Below, piece after piece: positions 43,349 to 50,408 of a stretch of DNA of 64,000 nucleotides. The stretch spans positions 1,860,001 through 1,924,000 of the forward strand of contig NZ_CP048649.1 in the NCBI RefSeq assembly GCF_010669305.1, read 5' to 3'. The position numbers were made by a program, and so were the translations under genes. Source of the DNA: Aminipila butyrica (lineage in GTDB: Bacteria > Bacillota > Clostridia > Peptostreptococcales > Anaerovoracaceae). The notes under the pieces were generated by a model. It ran no database searches and was not told the origin of the DNA. It worked only from the letters and a program-made list of their open reading frames with translations. Every line of letters starts with the position of its first letter. The first letter of the stretch is position 1.

Positions 43349-44092
43349 ATGAACACATATAAGACATCGGAAATTGCAGCTTGTATTGGAGTCCATCCCA
43401 ATACCGTGCGGCTTTATGAAGAACTTAAACTAATCCCCAAACCAGCCCGTAAAGAAAATGGCTATCGTGTCTTTACAGATTTTCATTTGGAGCAGATTAA
43501 GTTTGCCAGAATGGCCCTAAAGGTTGAGGTCCTGCAAAATGGTCTGAGAAAACAGGCGATTACGATTATTAAAACTTCCGCCCAGGGAGATTTTAATCAA
43601 GCTATTTCTTTGACAGAGTCTTATCTGCAACAGATAAGACTGGAGCAGCGAAATGCTGAAGAAGCTATAACAATCACTGAAAGCCTTTTGTCCGGTGATA
43701 ATCCGCAGACGGATACCATACTCTTAACCAGAAAAGAAACTGCTGATTCCTTACAAACCTCCATCGACTCCTTAAGAAACTGGGAAATGAACGGGTTGTT
43801 GACAGTAAAGCGGAAGCAAAATGGCTATCGCGTATATGCTGGGGAAGATATTCGACGGCTGAAAATCATCCGCTCCTTGCGTTGTGCCAATTACTCTCTT
43901 TCAGCAATTTTGCGCATGTTAAATGCCCTCTCGGCCAATCCCCAAGCAAATATTCGGCAAGTAATTGATACACCAAAGCCAAATGAAGATATTATTTCTG
44001 TATGTGATAAGCTGCGCTCATCACTGCATTGCGCTGAACAAAACGCCATGCATATGCTTACTCACCTTAAAAAGATGAAAAAACAATTCTAA
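43349..44092 (+). CDS. MerR-family regulator with two MerR-type HTH domains
   Basis: A 247-residue regulator. The first MerR helix-turn-helix is at residues 5-70 (KTSEIAACIGVHPNTVRLYEELKLI, then NGYRVFTDFHLEQIKFARMAL); a helical section follows, and a second MerR unit occupies about 125-200 (LTRKETADSLQTSIDSLRNWEMNGLL, KQNGYRVYAGEDIRRLKIIRSLR). The C-terminal 45 residues are helical and may pack as a small effector or dimer domain. Tandem MerR units in one chain are uncommon. It directly precedes an ABC exporter and both gene starts have the same dyad, so it most likely controls the exporter; the ligand is unknown. Confidence 0.85.
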   Translation: MNTYKTSEIAACIGVHPNTVRLYEELKLIPKPARKENGYRVFTDFHLEQIKFARMALKVEVLQNGLRKQAITIIKTSAQGDFNQAISLTESYLQQIRLEQRNAEEAITITESLLSGDNPQTDTILLTRKETADSLQTSIDSLRNWEMNGLLTVKRKQNGYRVYAGEDIRRLKIIRSLRCANYSLSAILRMLNALSANPQANIRQVIDTPKPNEDIISVCDKLRSSLHCAEQNAMHMLTHLKKMKKQF

Positions 44093-44107
44093 GCAAACCC
44101 TACACTT

Positions 44108-44133
44108 TAACACCAGACTTTGTTCTGGTGTTA
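44108..44133 (+). promoter_or_regulatory. Dyad operator / possible terminator between merR and ABC genes (copy 2)
   Basis: TAACACCAGA-CTTTGT-TCTGGTGTTA is a perfect 10-bp stem followed by TTCTTTTTA. It shares TAACAC-N14-GTGTTA and the left flank with the merR upstream dyad, so it may bind the regulator, but in RNA it would also act as an intrinsic terminator after merR. Confidence 0.6.
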
Positions 44134-44169
44134 TTCTTTTTATACAAAGAAAAGGAGGAATTTAAATTG

Positions 44170-44901
44170 ATGGAAACAATGATTGAAGTAAAAAACCTAT
44201 GCAAAGCTTATACCCAGATCAAAGCCATAGAGAATATCAATATCTCTCTTTGCCGCGGAGATGTGTTTGGCTTGTTAGGGGCAAATGGTGCAGGTAAAAG
44301 TACCACCATTGAATGTATTTTAGGAACAAAAAAGCAAGATAGCGGAACCGTATCTATTTTAGGCATGAACCCGCAAAAAGAGCGTAAAAAATTGTTTGAG
44401 CAAGTCGGGGTTCAATTTCAGGAAGCCAATTATCAAGATAAAATAATGGTATCTGAACTTTGTGAGATTACCGCTTCCCTTTATAATACCTGCTTGAATT
44501 ACAACATACTTTTAAAACAATTTGGACTTTCTGACAAATTAAAAAGCTTCGTCAGTGACCTTTCAGGAGGTCAGAAGCAACGACTTTTTATCGTGCTGGC
44601 ACTGATTCCAAATCCTAAAGTTGTTTTCTTGGATGAGCTAACCACTGGATTAGACACAAAGGCACGACGAGAGGTGTGGAGAAGTCTTCTTGAATTAAAA
44701 GCAAAAGGCATTACCATCTTTTTAACCTCGCATTTCATGGACGAAGTAGAAGCTCTTTGCAATAAAATTATGATTTTGAACAAAGGAAAAAATATTTTTT
44801 GTGGAACGGTACAAGAGGCAATCACTGCCAGTCCGTGTGAAAACTTTGAAGACGCCTATCTTTGGTATATAGACGAGGAGGATGAAAATGAAAGCATTTA
44901 G
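44170..44901 (+). CDS. ABC transporter ATP-binding protein (ABC-2 type exporter)
   Basis: A 243-residue ATPase with Walker A GANGAGKST (37-45), Q-loop in VGVQFQEANYQD, signature LSGGQ (131-135), Walker B VVFLDELTTGLD (151-162) and the switch histidine in LTSHFMDE. ATG 44170 is used; AGGAGG lies 11 bases upstream, and the adjacent TTG 44167 would have better spacing. It resembles CcmA/DrrA-type exporters of drugs, bacteriocins or lipids. Overlaps the permease gene by 14 bases, forming a two-gene transporter under the MerR regulator. Confidence 0.92.
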   Translation: METMIEVKNLCKAYTQIKAIENINISLCRGDVFGLLGANGAGKSTTIECILGTKKQDSGTVSILGMNPQKERKKLFEQVGVQFQEANYQDKIMVSELCEITASLYNTCLNYNILLKQFGLSDKLKSFVSDLSGGQKQRLFIVLALIPNPKVVFLDELTTGLDTKARREVWRSLLELKAKGITIFLTSHFMDEVEALCNKIMILNKGKNIFCGTVQEAITASPCENFEDAYLWYIDEEDENESI

Positions 44902-45631
44902 AACCTTGCTAAAGACAGAAATCCGCTTATCTCTCCGCGGATTGGACATGTTTATTTTTGCGATTTGTATGCCTATTGTTGTCATGATTCTATTGGGAAC
45001 GTTGTTTGGCAACAAACCAGCCTTTGATGGTGCAGAATATACATTTTTAGAACAGTCTTTTGGCGCAGTATCCACCATTGCCATTTGTGCTGGAGGCGTG
45101 ATGGGACTTCCTTTAGTCGTGTCGGATTACCGAAGCAGAAAAATATTAAAGCGCTTCAAAGTCACGCCCACCAGTCCTGCTCTTATCTTGGCCGTGCAGG
45201 TTACTATTTACGCACTTTATTCGGTTGTTTCCTTGGTCCTCCTCTATGTCACCGGTACCCTATTTTTTGGTTATCAGTTACATGGCTCATGGCTTCACTT
45301 TCTCGCAGCTTATTTACTGGTTATGCTGTCCATGTTCAGCATCGGTCTGCTGGTGGGAGGAATTGCACCAAACAGCAAAATAGCAAGTGCTGCTGCCAGT
45401 CTGCTGTATTTCCCAATGCTTATTTTCTCGGGAGCAACGCTGCCCTACGAAGTGATGCCGGTTGCACTGCAACATCTAGTGGAGATCTTACCCTTAACTC
45501 AAGGAATAAAGCTTCTCAAAACTGTTTCTCTCGGTCAGCCAATAGATGGGGTTTTTATTTCTCTCACGGTGATGCTTGGCATTGCATCAATATGTACCAT
45601 CGTTTCTATCCGCTTTTTTAGGTGGGAGTAG
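44888..45631 (+). CDS. ABC-2 type transporter permease
   Basis: A 247-residue membrane protein with six hydrophobic segments (FIFAICMPIVVMILLGTLF, AICAGGVMGLPLVV, VTIYALYSVVSLVLLYVTGTLFFG, FLAAYLLVMLSMFSIGLLVGG, AAASLLYFPMLIFSGATLPYE and ISLTVMLGIASICTIVSI). The conserved ABC-2 element SGATLPYEVMPVALQHLVEILPLTQGIKLLK is present. ATG 44888 has AGGAGG six bases upstream; ATG 44882 directly abuts the site. Together with the upstream ATPase it forms a half-transporter pair, probably exporting an amphipathic compound. Confidence 0.9.
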   Translation: MKAFRTLLKTEIRLSLRGLDMFIFAICMPIVVMILLGTLFGNKPAFDGAEYTFLEQSFGAVSTIAICAGGVMGLPLVVSDYRSRKILKRFKVTPTSPALILAVQVTIYALYSVVSLVLLYVTGTLFFGYQLHGSWLHFLAAYLLVMLSMFSIGLLVGGIAPNSKIASAAASLLYFPMLIFSGATLPYEVMPVALQHLVEILPLTQGIKLLKTVSLGQPIDGVFISLTVMLGIASICTIVSIRFFRWE

Positions 45632-45743
45632 CGTTTCCCAGTTCAGGGAGCTTCTGTCATGATAGCGGCGTGATGGGGCTTGTTGATTTTTATGCTCATG
45701 GATTCAAATGCTCTGGAATATAATATATATAGGAGGTGATTAT

Positions 45744-46214
45744 TTGAAAATCAAATGGAAACTACTTTTAATTTGCATAGCCATTCCACTAATGGTAGGT
45801 GGTATTGCGGGGTTTATTTCACGAAACAGCATGAGTGCTTTTGAAGCTCTAAATAAACCACCCTTGTCCCCTCCCGGATGGGTCTTCCCCGTGGCATGGA
45901 CCATCCTCTATATTCTAATGGGCATCGCTTCTTATCTCATCCTCACATCAGATGCACCACAAAAAAGGATTAATAAGGCTATGAAGTTATATGTTTTACA
46001 GCTTTTCTTTAATTTCCTTTGGACTTTTTGGTTTTTTAATTTAGAATTATATCTTTTCGCTTTCATTTGGCTGGTGGCTTTATGGCTCTTGATTTTAATA
46101 ACAATCCTATCCTTTTCACGGATTTCAAAGCCAGCGGCCTATTTAATGGTTCCATATCTTCTGTGGGTAACCTTTGCCGGTTATCTAAACCTTGGTATAG
46201 CCCTTCTTAATTAA
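45744..46214 (+). CDS. tspO: TspO/MBR family tryptophan-rich sensory protein
   Basis: A 156-residue protein with five membrane helices. The TTG at 45744 is the start, since AGGAGGTG lies seven bases ahead and an ATG reading to 45708 has none. Conserved elements include FEALNKPPLSPPGWVFPVAWTILYILMGIASYL and QLFFNFLWTFWFFNLELYLFAFIWLVALW, with WAVxF-like aromatic residues that bind porphyrins. TspO proteins bind and help degrade or move tetrapyrroles. An IS200-type element abuts the stop codon, so the natural 3' flank may be displaced. Confidence 0.93.
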   Translation: MKIKWKLLLICIAIPLMVGGIAGFISRNSMSAFEALNKPPLSPPGWVFPVAWTILYILMGIASYLILTSDAPQKRINKAMKLYVLQLFFNFLWTFWFFNLELYLFAFIWLVALWLLILITILSFSRISKPAAYLMVPYLLWVTFAGYLNLGIALLN

Positions 46215-46221
46215 ATCGCTG

Positions 46222-46240
46222 CCACCCGTAAAACGGGTGG
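46222..46240. repeat. IS200 end hairpin (tnpA 3' side)
   Basis: Perfect 8-bp stem CCACCCGT / ACGGGTGG with a three-base loop, eight bases after the tspO stop codon. Confidence 0.75.
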
Positions 46241-46347
46241 TTCGATCCAGGCTATAAGCCTGTAATACTGGCCAGCGTCTCAAGGCGCTGGCTTTAACTA
46301 CGTTCAAGCCACATTGCCCTTGCCCCTTTTGCTACCCCTCAAAGGGG

Positions 46348-46800
46348 CTATTTGAATGGGTCTGTATATTCCCTAATGCTTAATTTATCCATTGCCATAT
46401 CATGCTTTTCCTGTTCTTGAATATATTTCTTTATTGTTGCTTCATTTAATCCTACAGTACTTACATAATATCCTTCTGCCCAAAAGTGTCTATTTCCAAA
46501 TTTATATTTTAGATTTGCATGCCTTTCAAACATCATCAATGCGCTTTTTCCTTTGAGGTATCCCATGAAATTTGCTACACTTATTTTTGGCGGTATGGAT
46601 ACCAAAAGATGAACATGATCTGGCATCATATGACCTTCAACGATTGTCACCCCTTTATATTTACAAAGTAGCTTTATTATTTCTATCAGACTTTGACGAT
46701 ATTGATTATAGATCACTTTTCGTCTATACTTTGGAGTGAACACAATGTGGTACTTGCACATCCATCTTGTGTGCGCTAAGCTATTCACCTTAGCCGCCAT
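46348..46800 (-). CDS. tnpA: IS200/IS605 family transposase TnpA (Y1 HUH)
   Basis: A 150-residue Y1 tyrosine transposase that excises and inserts single-stranded circles. The HUH motif is HVH (62-64) in HMMPDHVHLLV; the catalytic tyrosine is Y126 in ATIKKYIQEQE; FTPKYRRKVI and FWAEGYYVSTVG are family blocks. ATG 46800 is chosen, with AGGTGA upstream; ATG 46809 would lie in the hairpin. The length is complete and no frameshift is visible, so the element could be active. The ribosome site is buried in a long inverted repeat (46801-46865), as in IS200 elements that repress their own translation. Confidence 0.95.
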   Translation of the reverse strand: MAAKVNSLAHTRWMCKYHIVFTPKYRRKVIYNQYRQSLIEIIKLLCKYKGVTIVEGHMMPDHVHLLVSIPPKISVANFMGYLKGKSALMMFERHANLKYKFGNRHFWAEGYYVSTVGLNEATIKKYIQEQEKHDMAMDKLSIREYTDPFK

Positions 46801-46865
46801 AAAAATCACCTGCCTTTGCTATTTTGTGGCTTGAACAACCTTATTATAGCAAATAGGTGATTTTT
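46801..46865 (-). promoter_or_regulatory. Translation-blocking stem-loop of tnpA
   Basis: AAAAATCACCT (46801-46811) pairs with 46855-46865 and TTTGCTAT (46815-46822) with 46846-46853. The stem starts next to the tnpA ATG and contains its ribosome-binding AGGTGA, so translation is expected to be strongly limited. Confidence 0.75.
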
Positions 46866-46884
46866 TTGTATAACAGCTGACGCG

Positions 46885-46901
46885 TACCCGCATAGCGGGT
46901 A
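46885..46901. repeat. IS200 end hairpin (tnpA 5' side)
   Basis: TACCCGC / GCGGGTA 7-bp stem with a three-base loop; matches the hairpin at 46222-46240 in core ACCCG/CGGGT. Confidence 0.75.
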
Positions 46902-46957
46902 GTTTTATGTTTCGCTCACTTCGTGTGCTCAACAGGCTTATAAGCCCAAAATAAAAT

Positions 46958-47025
46958 AAACGCCTGTACTGCGGCGATGCTCCCTATTTCATAATTGGGG
47001 AGCATCAATCAGCAGACAGGCGTTT
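46958..47025. terminator. Bidirectional nested terminator
   Basis: Outer arms AAACGCCTGT (46958-46967) and ACAGGCGTTT (47016-47025), inner arms GATGCTCCC and GGGAGCATC. T-runs flank both sides (TTTTTATT on plus, TTTATTTTATT on minus). Ends the S58 peptidase transcript on the minus strand. Confidence 0.85.
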
Positions 47026-47062
47026 TTATTGTATAAAAAGTGTCTTGATGAAGAGATTTCCT

Positions 47063-48049
47063 TTAGCAACCTTTCTCCAAGTCGCAGGCTGCTTTCAACC
47101 CGTAGGCGGGTTTAGCATGCCGAACGGCGTTATTGATCGCCTTAGCCATCACCCGAGCGGCTAACACGCCCAATGCCTCAAAAGAGGCGTCTACCTGGCC
47201 GGTAGCCATGGTGAAGATGGTGTCTCCATCTGCGGATGTGTGGACAGGACTGATGGTCCTAGCATACCCATCGTGACAGATAGAAGCCAGTTTGTTGGCT
47301 TGAGGTTTCGTCAGCTTGGCATTGGTGATAATGCAGCCGATGGTCGTATTTCCGCTGAACACGTTTCGGGAAGCTGCAATCTGATTCAGCATGATTTCCT
47401 CCGTACTGGCCAATCCAGTTCCGTCTTCGTTTAAGATACCCGCAATTGGCTTGCCTGTATCCAGGTCTAGCACATCACCCAGGGCGTTAACGGCAACTAC
47501 CGCGGCACACTGCACATCGCCGGCCTGCAAGGCATAAATACCCAGACCGCTTTTCATCAGCCGATCCATACCGAGAAACTTCCCTACCGTAGCCCCTGTT
47601 CCGGCTCCCGCATTTCCCTGTTCCGGCTGATTCCGCTCAGAATCCACACAAGCCTTATAGCCCATATCCTTATCCGGACGACAGGTACTATCCCCTACGA
47701 CCAAATCAAACAACGAAGCCCCGCACACAATCGGCACGACTCCGACCCCCACATCAAAGCCTACCCCCTTTTCTTCCAAATAAGCCATCACGCCAGAGCA
47801 AGCATCCAAACCATAGGCGCTGCCGCCGCTGAGCATAACCCCATGAATCTGCTGAACCATATTTTCTGACCGCAGCAAGTCCGTCTCTCTGGTAGCCGGG
47901 CCTCCTCCACGGACATCCACACCGGCCCAAGCCCCCTCCTTGCAGAGGATAGCCGTACAGCCTGTCCCTCCTTCTACGGACTGAGCATGGCCCACCTGAA
48001 TTCCTTTTATGTCACTGAGGCTTATTTCTTTGATATCCATGTTTTTCAT
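47063..48049 (-). CDS. P1/S58-family N-terminal-nucleophile peptidase (DmpA/NylC-like)
   Basis: A 328-residue protein of the DmpA/P1 family, enzymes that cleave themselves and become aminopeptidases, beta-peptidyl or amide hydrolases. The self-cleavage site is N234-T235 in SGNTTIGCIITN. The N-terminal block IKGIQVGHAQ...GTGCTAILC and the ENMVQQIHGVMLSGGSAYGLDA motif are characteristic. AGGAGG-like GGAGG lies eight bases upstream of ATG 48049. The upstream gene encodes an OPT oligopeptide transporter, so the pair probably imports and hydrolyses small peptides or an amide. The terminator at 46958-47025 closes the unit. Confidence 0.9.
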   Translation of the reverse strand: MKNMDIKEISLSDIKGIQVGHAQSVEGGTGCTAILCKEGAWAGVDVRGGGPATRETDLLRSENMVQQIHGVMLSGGSAYGLDACSGVMAYLEEKGVGFDVGVGVVPIVCGASLFDLVVGDSTCRPDKDMGYKACVDSERNQPEQGNAGAGTGATVGKFLGMDRLMKSGLGIYALQAGDVQCAAVVAVNALGDVLDLDTGKPIAGILNEDGTGLASTEEIMLNQIAASRNVFSGNTTIGCIITNAKLTKPQANKLASICHDGYARTISPVHTSADGDTIFTMATGQVDASFEALGVLAARVMAKAINNAVRHAKPAYGLKAACDLEKGC

Positions 48050-48147
48050 TCTCTTTTCCTCCAGGACGATGGCTTCGCCCGTTTTCCGCCAGCGGGCCAG
48101 ACCCGCTCACTCTAAACTACTACATCTTCCTACTGCATCAGATTATA

Positions 48148-49788
48148 TTAAGCAATGATGCGAATTGCTACAATTAAAGCGAGGATAACACCTACCACCG
48201 CTTCGCCGCCCAGCAGTCCTGAAGCGATAATAGAGCCGTTGCCCCTTTTCTCAAACTCAGGAAAAACCTTGTCTGTCAGCAGTCGAAGCATGCCGCCGAT
48301 AAAAGCCGTAGCCGACAAATAAAATGGCAGATAAACGCCCAGACCTAAAGTCATTACCGGAAAGTTCAGGCAGTACAGAATCACTGCTGCCACCAGGCCG
48401 ATGACAAAAGCCGGCACATGAGAAATACCACCCACCATGGCTGCCACGGCACTAGCCTGAGCTGCCGGAAACATTTCGGAACCAAAGACATCAGAACCGT
48501 AAGCGTTTACGATGACCAGCAATACAGCCACCGAAACGATAGCACCTACCAGAGAACCAATGGCTTCGGCAATCCACTGCGCCTTCGGGTCGGTCTTTAA
48601 CACATGACCCGCTTTAAAGTCGTTCATGATATCGCCCACTAAACCGCAGGCTACAGCCACGGCTGCCGCCACGAAGAAGGCTTCCGTCTGTCCAATGGCA
48701 GACACCGCCTTAGCAGCCAAAAGAACGATGATACCGAAAATCTCCATAGGGTTGATACCAGACTGCCCTACGCACTGAGCCGACATGGCTGTGGCTACCC
48801 ACACCCCCAGAATGGTGATAATGGAAGCCACTACCCCCAAGTGTGCAAATACCGTGAAAAGAAAGGCAATGATGACCATCGTAATAGGCGCCCAGCGCAT
48901 ATGGATAATACTGTCTCCTGTGCCGTCCTTTTTGAACATGGCACCGAAGATTTCCTTAGACTGTGGGAGGATACCTTTGACGATGATGCCAATGCCGGTT
49001 CCTACCATCAAGCCGATTCCCAGGGAAGCCTTGATAGAAGCCGCTGTAGCTCCATCCCAGATGCCAAAATACTGGCCCCCTATGAGAATGCCGAAATCAC
49101 CTATCACCGCGCCTAAAAACCACATGCCGATGAACACCGGGCCGATTATGTAACCCACTGAAATCAGCATAGGAGAAAGCCAAATACCTCCTGAGGACCC
49201 ATAGGCCATCATCTTTCCGCTCATAAAGGTAGCTGGAATCTTTTGGAATTGATCCCGCAGCAGGGTGAAAAGCGCACCAAAGCCCAGGGAGGCAAAGAGC
49301 ATAACCGCCTTTTTTCCGCCAGCATCCCCTATGATGAGAGCTTCCGCTGCCGCTTGACCCATAGGATAAGGAAGTGCTTTGGTGATGACAAAATATTTAC
49401 GAATCAGTGCTGTAAAAATCAAGCCCAGCAGCACGCCGCCTACGGTAATGACTACTAACGTTACTGGGCTCAACTCCGCATCCTTGTTCAGGATCCAGAT
49501 TCCCGGCAGGGTGAAGGCCAAACCACCTGCCACCATGGCTCCCGCCGACATAGCTGTGTGGGTAACATTAATTTCATTGATGTTGGTATTGCCGCAGGCT
49601 TTCAAGGCAAACATGGAAACCAAGGCCACGAACATGATGGGCCAAGGCAGGGAACTGAGCTTTAAGGCCACGAACATGGAACTCATCGTTAAAATGATGG
49701 CTCCGATAACGCCGATAATCAGGCCTCTGGCTGTCAGCTGTTCCTTGAAAGAACTAGCGTACTTTACCTTGCTGTTGTTTGAAGACAT
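48148..49788 (-). CDS. OPT-family oligopeptide transporter
   Basis: A 546-residue membrane protein with some 14 hydrophobic segments, starting SFKEQLTARGLIIGVIGAIILTMSSMFVALKLSSLPWPIMF, the OPT/YSL family opening. The LPYPMGQAAAEALI element and SGINPMEIFG are typical. OPT carriers take up di- to pentapeptides or metal chelates by ion symport. AAGGAGG lies six bases before the ATG. A 240-base leader with a terminator hairpin precedes the gene, and the S58 peptidase gene follows after about 100 bases, likely co-transcribed. Confidence 0.92.
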   Translation of the reverse strand: MSSNNSKVKYASSFKEQLTARGLIIGVIGAIILTMSSMFVALKLSSLPWPIMFVALVSMFALKACGNTNINEINVTHTAMSAGAMVAGGLAFTLPGIWILNKDAELSPVTLVVITVGGVLLGLIFTALIRKYFVITKALPYPMGQAAAEALIIGDAGGKKAVMLFASLGFGALFTLLRDQFQKIPATFMSGKMMAYGSSGGIWLSPMLISVGYIIGPVFIGMWFLGAVIGDFGILIGGQYFGIWDGATAASIKASLGIGLMVGTGIGIIVKGILPQSKEIFGAMFKKDGTGDSIIHMRWAPITMVIIAFLFTVFAHLGVVASIITILGVWVATAMSAQCVGQSGINPMEIFGIIVLLAAKAVSAIGQTEAFFVAAAVAVACGLVGDIMNDFKAGHVLKTDPKAQWIAEAIGSLVGAIVSVAVLLVIVNAYGSDVFGSEMFPAAQASAVAAMVGGISHVPAFVIGLVAAVILYCLNFPVMTLGLGVYLPFYLSATAFIGGMLRLLTDKVFPEFEKRGNGSIIASGLLGGEAVVGVILALIVAIRIIA

Positions 49789-49857
49789 TTTTTCCTCCTT
49801 AAATGTACAAATGTCCGCCTTTTCCTGTATTAGTTCCTTACTTAGTAAACTAAAAAA

Positions 49858-49879
49858 GCAGCCTTATTATATAAGCTGC
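49858..49879 (-). terminator. Terminator hairpin in the OPT leader (possible attenuator)
   Basis: GCAGC...GCTGC with an AT-rich upper stem, followed on the minus strand by TTTTTTAG. It lies 70 bases upstream of the OPT start and about 150 bases downstream of the promoter, so transcripts must read through it to express the transporter. Confidence 0.7.
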
Positions 49880-50035
49880 CCATATTTTTGAAACTGAAAA
49901 CACAAAAAACAAAAAGCTTTCTGCATCTTTTTTACTATCTCAGTCCCATTCCTTAGGATATAGGCTTTGTGGTGTAAAATTAAACAATAACGAATCCTGT
50001 GGTACAGTTAATCACTTATACTGTCCACGTTAGTC

Positions 50036-50064
50036 AATATAGCACAAATAAAAAGACAATTCAA
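50036..50064 (-). promoter_or_regulatory. Sigma-A promoter of the OPT-peptidase unit
   Basis: TTGAAT (50059-50064) and TATATT (50036-50041) with a 17-base spacer; the -35 box overlaps the 3' arm of the terminator at 50055-50085. Confidence 0.5.
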
Positions 50065-50085
50065 TACTTTCCAGCAAGAATTGTC
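50055..50085 (-). terminator. Terminator downstream of the 6S RNA gene
   Basis: GACAATTC / GAATTGTC perfect 8-bp stem with a 15-base loop, followed on the minus strand by TTTTTATTT. It lies about 45 bases beyond the 6S RNA 3' end. Confidence 0.8.
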
Positions 50086-50128
50086 CATCTTCTATCGATT
50101 ATTTCCCGGCAAACGCCATTTTTTGCAT

Positions 50129-50309
50129 GAAAAATCCCGACATGCCGTCAGGTGATAATTCACACCCTATCAGTTGATAGGGGGGTATCCTGCTCCCGCT
50201 TCTGCCTTCCACTGCAAAGGAGGCTTGACATCAGCTGCAGAGACTCGGATTCCCAAGGTCACAGTGTAGGTTGAATTATTCGACCTTAACGAACACTTCA
50301 GGATTTCTT
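50129..50309 (-). ncRNA. ssrS: 6S RNA (RNA polymerase-binding regulator)
   Basis: The minus strand gives about 180 nt beginning GAAATCCTGAAGTGTTCGTTAAGG and ending near GACGGCATGTCGGGATTTTTC. Compared from memory with E. coli 6S RNA, both ends match: 5' CTGAxxTGTTCGxxAxG and 3' CGGCATxTCGG, which pair with each other to close the terminal stem. The middle includes a large open bubble flanked by stems and AAGCCT as in 6S. 6S RNA mimics an open promoter and traps sigma-A polymerase in stationary phase. Length (E. coli 184 nt), closing stem, a promoter upstream and a terminator downstream all agree. Exact ends are estimated. Confidence 0.85.
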
Positions 50310-50328
50310 GCATTTATATTATATGACT

Positions 50329-50356
50329 ATTATACTATTTCATTCAGATTTTGCAA
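50329..50356 (-). promoter_or_regulatory. Sigma-A promoter of the 6S RNA gene
   Basis: TTGCAA (50351-50356) and TATAAT (50329-50334) with a 16-base spacer; a second TATAAT follows 9 bases downstream. Lies about 20 bases ahead of the estimated 6S 5' end. Confidence 0.6.
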
Positions 50357-50408
50357 GAGTGAACCGTTAATATGTTTTGGAAAACCAAGAAAAATTTTGC
50401 TTTAAACC

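Larger units (their letters stand above)
46215..46905 (-). mobile_element. IS200/IS605-family insertion element (tnpA only)
   Basis: A single Y1 transposase gene flanked by hairpins rather than terminal inverted repeats, typical of IS200. One end has CCACCCGT-AAA-ACGGGTGG (46222-46240); the other has TACCCGC-ATA-GCGGGTA (46885-46901). Additional stem-loops at 46250-46264, 46273-46292 and about 46324-46350 lie in the 3' tail. No tnpB, so an IS200-group member. The end beyond 46901 is uncertain: a second AGGCT(T)ATAAGCC motif recurs at 46933. Exact boundaries are estimated. Confidence 0.75.
49789..50408. other. 620-base intergenic region with 6S RNA and OPT leader
   Basis: This is the longest stretch without a protein gene. 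It holds, from the left, the OPT transporter leader with its attenuator-like terminator, the OPT promoter, a terminator, the 6S RNA gene and its promoter; the last 50 bases up to 50408 are AT-rich with no feature seen. Confidence 0.8.

Noticed and set aside
45085..45621. Second permease frame (178 residues)
   Set aside because: Alternate frame of the real ABC-2 permease; lacks coherent membrane helices and a start signal.
46222..46292. CRISPR-like repeated hairpins beside tspO
   Set aside because: The stem-loops have different sequences and no regular spacing, and are explained as IS200 end and tail structures.
49858..50041. T-box or SAM riboswitch in the OPT leader
   Set aside because: GGAATGGGACTGAG superficially recalls T-box or SAM elements but the conserved bases are missing and no specifier or SAM-I core can be drawn.
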